A stretch of DNA of 64,000 nt, from contig OW818681.1 in assembly GCA_942493075.1 (NCBI GenBank), positions 2,852,001 to 2,916,000 on the forward strand. The letters are read 5' to 3'. Below, one piece after another: positions 61,420 to 64,000 of the stretch (the first letter of the stretch is position 1; every line of letters starts with the position of its first letter). The notes under the pieces are model-generated. The model did not search any database. It had not been told where the DNA came from and saw only the letters and a program-made list of their open reading frames with translations. The translations under genes were made by a program, and so were the position numbers. Origin of the DNA: JBBQYD01 sp942493075 (lineage in GTDB: Bacteria; Verrucomicrobiota; Verrucomicrobiia; Limisphaerales; UBA8199).

Positions 61420-61563
61420 TTTTTTCCCGCCGCATGCGCTCCGCGCATGCCGGTCACAGTAGCGTCTATCCTCAGCAGCTTTTACCCCTGCGCCTCCTGT
61501 CATTTGGGGTCGTGCCCCTATTGGTTGGACTTGCCCGGTTGGTCGATGGTTTGAGGATCTAAT

Positions 61564-62898
61564 ATGAAATTGAACAAGAATCGTCGCGAACCGGATAAGG
61601 ATCAAGGCAACAAGGACCCCATCACAGGAACCCCGGGCTCGCACCCGATCGGAACGGGAATTGGTGCGGTTGGAGGTGCGGCTGCGGGCGCAGCAGCAAC
61701 AGCCGCAGCGGGCGCAGCAGCCGGAACAGTCGTCGGACCAGCAGGCACGATTGCTGGCGGTGCGATCGGCGCGATAATTGGTGGGTTGGCCGGCAAAGCG
61801 GTTGCCGAGCAGATTGACCCGACGATCGAGGATGCGTATTGGCGTGAGAACCACAGCAAACAGCCTTATGCGCGTCAGGATTGCGCCTTCGAGGATTATC
61901 AAGGTGGCTATCAGACGGGTTATAAAGGATGGACTCGCTACGGGAACTCTGGCAGGCGTTTCGAAGATCTGGAGACGGAATTTAAGAGTGACTACGATCT
62001 GAATCGCGGGCAATCGCGCCTGGATTGGACACAGGCGCGCGCGGCCGCTCGTGCGGCCTGGGATCGACTCGATCAAACGCGGTTGGAGGGCTATATCGGC
62101 TATGATGTGGTTGATCGCGCCGATAGCAAGATAGGGACTCTTGAATGCCTTTGGTCGGATCAGACGGGAGATCCTACTTACATAGGAGTTAAGACAGGTT
62201 GGCTGTTTGGGAAAACACACGTAGTTCCCGCGCATGCTGCCCATGTGAGCCAGCGAGAAAAACGCATCCGCCTGCCGTACGAGGAACAGCGGGTGAAAGA
62301 TGCCCCAAGCTACGAGGCCAATGCCGAACTAACGCCGCAGATCCAGGACGAAGTGAACCGCTTCTACGGCATGGGAGTCAGCACGGGACAAACCGGCGCT
62401 TCGCGAACCCAGCAAGCGACAACGAAAGAACGCGGAGCGACTCCTGAGCAGGCCACTATTCAGCTTTCGGAGGAGGAACTCAGGATCGGAAAACGGGAGG
62501 TGGAAGCTGGTGGAGTCAGGCTGCGCAAAGTAGTTCGCTCTGAGATAGTCAATCAGCCTGTTGAACTCCAAAAGGAAGAACTGATCATCGAGCGAGTCCC
62601 GGCTGATGAAGCCCATACAGGCCGGCAGCAGGCTTTCAACGAGCAGGAAGTTTATATCCCGCTTCGTCGCGAGGAGGCCGTGGTGCAGAAAGAAACCGTG
62701 CTCAAGGAAGAGGTTCGTGCGCGAAAATCGACTGAAACTGAAAAGCAGGAAATTCGCGAACAGATCCGCACGGAAGATGTCGAAATAGAAGGGCAGGGAG
62801 GCGCAAGAACACGCGATCCTCGCCAGGGCAGGGCAGCGGCTGATATCCGGGAGACGGCAGATCAGCCACGCAGCCAGCGATTGAGAGACAAAGAATAA
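61564..62898 (+). CDS. DUF2382 (YsnF/AvaK) stress-type protein with PRC-barrel and Gly/Ala-rich region
   Basis: A 444-residue protein in three parts. Residues about 28-88 are a glycine/alanine-rich segment with GxxxG spacing (glycine-zipper like, perhaps membrane-associating). Residues about 176-242 resemble a PRC-barrel (EGYIGYDVVDRADSKIGTLE). Residues about 298-408 match DUF2382: IQLSEEELRIGKREVEAGGV, VRLRKVVRSEIVNQPVEL and a heptad-rich EEAVVQKE tail. The repeated KREVEAG/REEAVVQ pattern is typical of YsnF-like proteins, often linked to general stress. The pairing of PRC-barrel and DUF2382 is common; the long Gly/Ala segment is less so. A strong terminator follows 23 bases after the stop. 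Confidence 0.85.
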   Translation: MKLNKNRREPDKDQGNKDPITGTPGSHPIGTGIGAVGGAAAGAAATAAAGAAAGTVVGPAGTIAGGAIGAIIGGLAGKAVAEQIDPTIEDAYWRENHSKQPYARQDCAFEDYQGGYQTGYKGWTRYGNSGRRFEDLETEFKSDYDLNRGQSRLDWTQARAAARAAWDRLDQTRLEGYIGYDVVDRADSKIGTLECLWSDQTGDPTYIGVKTGWLFGKTHVVPAHAAHVSQREKRIRLPYEEQRVKDAPSYEANAELTPQIQDEVNRFYGMGVSTGQTGASRTQQATTKERGATPEQATIQLSEEELRIGKREVEAGGVRLRKVVRSEIVNQPVELQKEELIIERVPADEAHTGRQQAFNEQEVYIPLRREEAVVQKETVLKEEVRARKSTETEKQEIREQIRTEDVEIEGQGGARTRDPRQGRAAADIRETADQPRSQRLRDKE

Positions 62899-62921
62899 AT
62901 CGAAGCCAAGGAATGGGGAAC

Positions 62922-62958
62922 ATGGGGCGGCGGTGCAAACCGCCGCCCCATTTGTTTC
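62922..62958 (+). terminator. Strong intrinsic terminator between convergent genes
   Basis: A 12-pair GC-rich stem (62922-62933 with 62940-62951) with a TGCAAA loop is followed by TTTGTTTCT. It ends the DUF2382 gene and abuts the stop of the convergent SDR gene. Confidence 0.92.
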
Positions 62959-64000
62959 TACCAATCTGTGACTTGATAATCTTTAAGGAACTTCCCCCAG
63001 ATGTGTTCGCCAGTGTTAATGCCCGCAATGATCGGGTCCACAATTCGCGCAGCACCGTCCACGATGTCCAGGGGAGGATGAAAATGATGGTCGCGAACTT
63101 TTCTGGCAGCCACATGCAACGGGTCCTCATCCGTCACCCAGCCAGTGTCCACGCTGTTCATGTGGATGCCATCGGCATGGTAATCCGCGGCCGAGGTGCG
63201 CGTCATCATGTTCAACGCCGCCTTCGCCATGTTGGTGTGCGGATGTCGCGTGGTTTTGAACTTTCGATAAAATTGCCCCTCGACTGCCGAGACATTCACA
63301 ATGTGTTTGTCGTGGTCAGGTGTCTGAAGCATGAGCGGCTTGAGTCTGGCGTTCAGGACAAACGGGGCTACTGCGTTGATCAAATGGACTTCGAGCAATT
63401 CGACTGAAGGCACCTCGGCCAGCATCATGCGCCAGGAGTTGCGGTCACGCAGGTCCACCTGTTGCAGGTCTTGATCGAGCTTGCCCTCGGGAAAAAGGTC
63501 TTTTTGTGCGAGCAATTCTTCAGGCAGCAATGGCACCTGTGAAAGCGCTGCGGCGTGTGTGATTCCCGCACTTGAAAGTTTATGATTCTGCCCCTGCAGT
63601 GCCGTCGATGCCGATGCTTCCGGCAACATGTGGTACCCGCGTAATCCTTCGTAATCGCCGAGCAAACTCTGGGCCTCTTTCGGCAGCGACTTTAGAGAGC
63701 CGGTTTCCTGCTCCATCATATGACTGTAGAAGTCTGGAGGACGACGTACCGTCTGACAGGCGTTATTGATGATGAAATCCAGGCGCGTCCGGGTCTTGAA
63801 CAGATGCTGGCAAAACGCTTCAACACTTGGTGTGTGGCGCAGGTCCAGACCAAAGATTTCGAGCCGATCCGCCCATTGTGCAAAATCAGGCTCCTTCGAA
63901 TAACGCAGGGCAGAATCCCGTGGAAACCTGGTCGTCACGATCAGGTGAGCACCGGCCCGGAGCAGCTTGATCCCGGCCTGGTAGCCGATCTTCACGCGTC
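62958..64000 (-). CDS. Atypical short-chain dehydrogenase/reductase-like protein (5' end outside window)
   Basis: The frame is open to the window edge; the GTG at 63995 reads as an internal valine within RVKIGYQAG, so the true start lies outside. Seen: the end of a glycine-rich nucleotide loop, LDLR after strand 3, FIINNACQT (the NNAG-like motif), a long insert (about residues 95-200), and VNVSAVEGQF with the catalytic serine. The active-site YxxxK motif reads TNMAK: the lysine is present (63222-63224) but threonine replaces the tyrosine (63234-63236). NSVDTGWVTDE follows. Oxidoreductase chemistry is therefore doubtful or uses another residue. The function is unknown. Confidence 0.8.
   Translation of the reverse strand, partial: RVKIGYQAGIKLLRAGAHLIVTTRFPRDSALRYSKEPDFAQWADRLEIFGLDLRHTPSVEAFCQHLFKTRTRLDFIINNACQTVRRPPDFYSHMMEQETGSLKSLPKEAQSLLGDYEGLRGYHMLPEASASTALQGQNHKLSSAGITHAAALSQVPLLPEELLAQKDLFPEGKLDQDLQQVDLRDRNSWRMMLAEVPSVELLEVHLINAVAPFVLNARLKPLMLQTPDHDKHIVNVSAVEGQFYRKFKTTRHPHTNMAKAALNMMTRTSAADYHADGIHMNSVDTGWVTDEDPLHVAARKVRDHHFHPPLDIVDGAARIVDPIIAGINTGEHIWGKFLKDYQVTDW

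Noticed and set aside
61432..61450. GCATGCG/CGCATGC hairpin after the PAS gene as a terminator
   Set aside because: The T-run precedes rather than follows the stem on the plus strand, and the minus-strand tail is A-rich.
60898..62244. 448-codon open frame on the minus strand
   Set aside because: It runs opposite two well-supported genes (PAS protein and DUF2382 protein), has Cys/Arg-rich low-complexity sequence and no recognisable motif.

Overview
The window looks like chromosomal DNA of a free-living Gram-negative member of the Verrucomicrobiota, probably the Pedosphaera/Limisphaerales side. This placement is inferred from gene content and protein style: a very large beta-rich secreted protein with a thrombospondin-3-like stretch, many PAS/histidine-kinase proteins, a DUF2934 protein, weak or absent Shine-Dalgarno sequences and frequent GTG/TTG starts. 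No sequence search was possible. I see no tRNA or rRNA gene, insertion sequence, prophage or CRISPR array; most genes are core or housekeeping.

Layout. 0-4.1 kb: M23 peptidase, small secreted beta protein, LysR regulator, and a hybrid kinase whose H-box histidine is a leucine. 4.1-9.1 kb: cytidine deaminase, purine nucleoside phosphorylase, MoeB-rhodanese, HisC and a nucleoside-type MFS permease. 9.1-12.4 kb: dienelactone-hydrolase-like enzyme, a long perfect hairpin and an S46 dipeptidyl-peptidase. 12.7-18.4 kb: TolC/HlyD/MacB-type tripartite exporter in one overlapping operon. 18.5-24.8 kb: AroE, prepilin peptidase, two response regulators, signal peptidase I, an unusual BioB, an M14 peptidase and a hemerythrin. 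24.9-29.6 kb: GcvP and RpoD on the minus strand. 29.7-32.9 kb: an Old Yellow Enzyme relative, IF-1 and small proteins. 32.9-41.4 kb: a signalling island with a degenerate receiver, a REC-kinase-REC-LytTR protein, a membrane HisKA_2 kinase and a REC-PAS-kinase-REC hybrid. 41.5-49.1 kb: NahK-like kinase, RidA, DUF2934, GatA, AsnS, an isochorismatase-fold hydrolase and ThrS. 49.5-57.7 kb: a single 2,728-residue secreted protein. 57.9-60.8 kb: gcvT-gcvH-glutaredoxin-lipA. 60.8-64 kb: PAS/four-cysteine protein, DUF2382 protein and an atypical SDR cut by the window edge.

Functional links. GcvP, GcvT and GcvH are three glycine-cleavage proteins, and LipA makes the lipoyl group GcvH carries. Cdd, nucleoside phosphorylase and the permease fit nucleoside salvage. 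The two overlapping sensor kinases and the divergent kinase-LytTR protein could form one phosphorelay.

Most interesting signal: upstream of thrS on the minus strand there is a short frame with four consecutive threonine codons and a stop, then a 12-bp hairpin, then a terminator hairpin with a U-tract, then the thrS start. This is the architecture of a ribosome-mediated threonine attenuator on an aminoacyl-tRNA synthetase gene. Other points of note are a BioB lacking three of four canonical [2Fe-2S] ligands, the one-polypeptide REC-kinase-REC-LytTR relay, the His-to-Leu pseudokinase and an SDR with threonine in place of the catalytic tyrosine.
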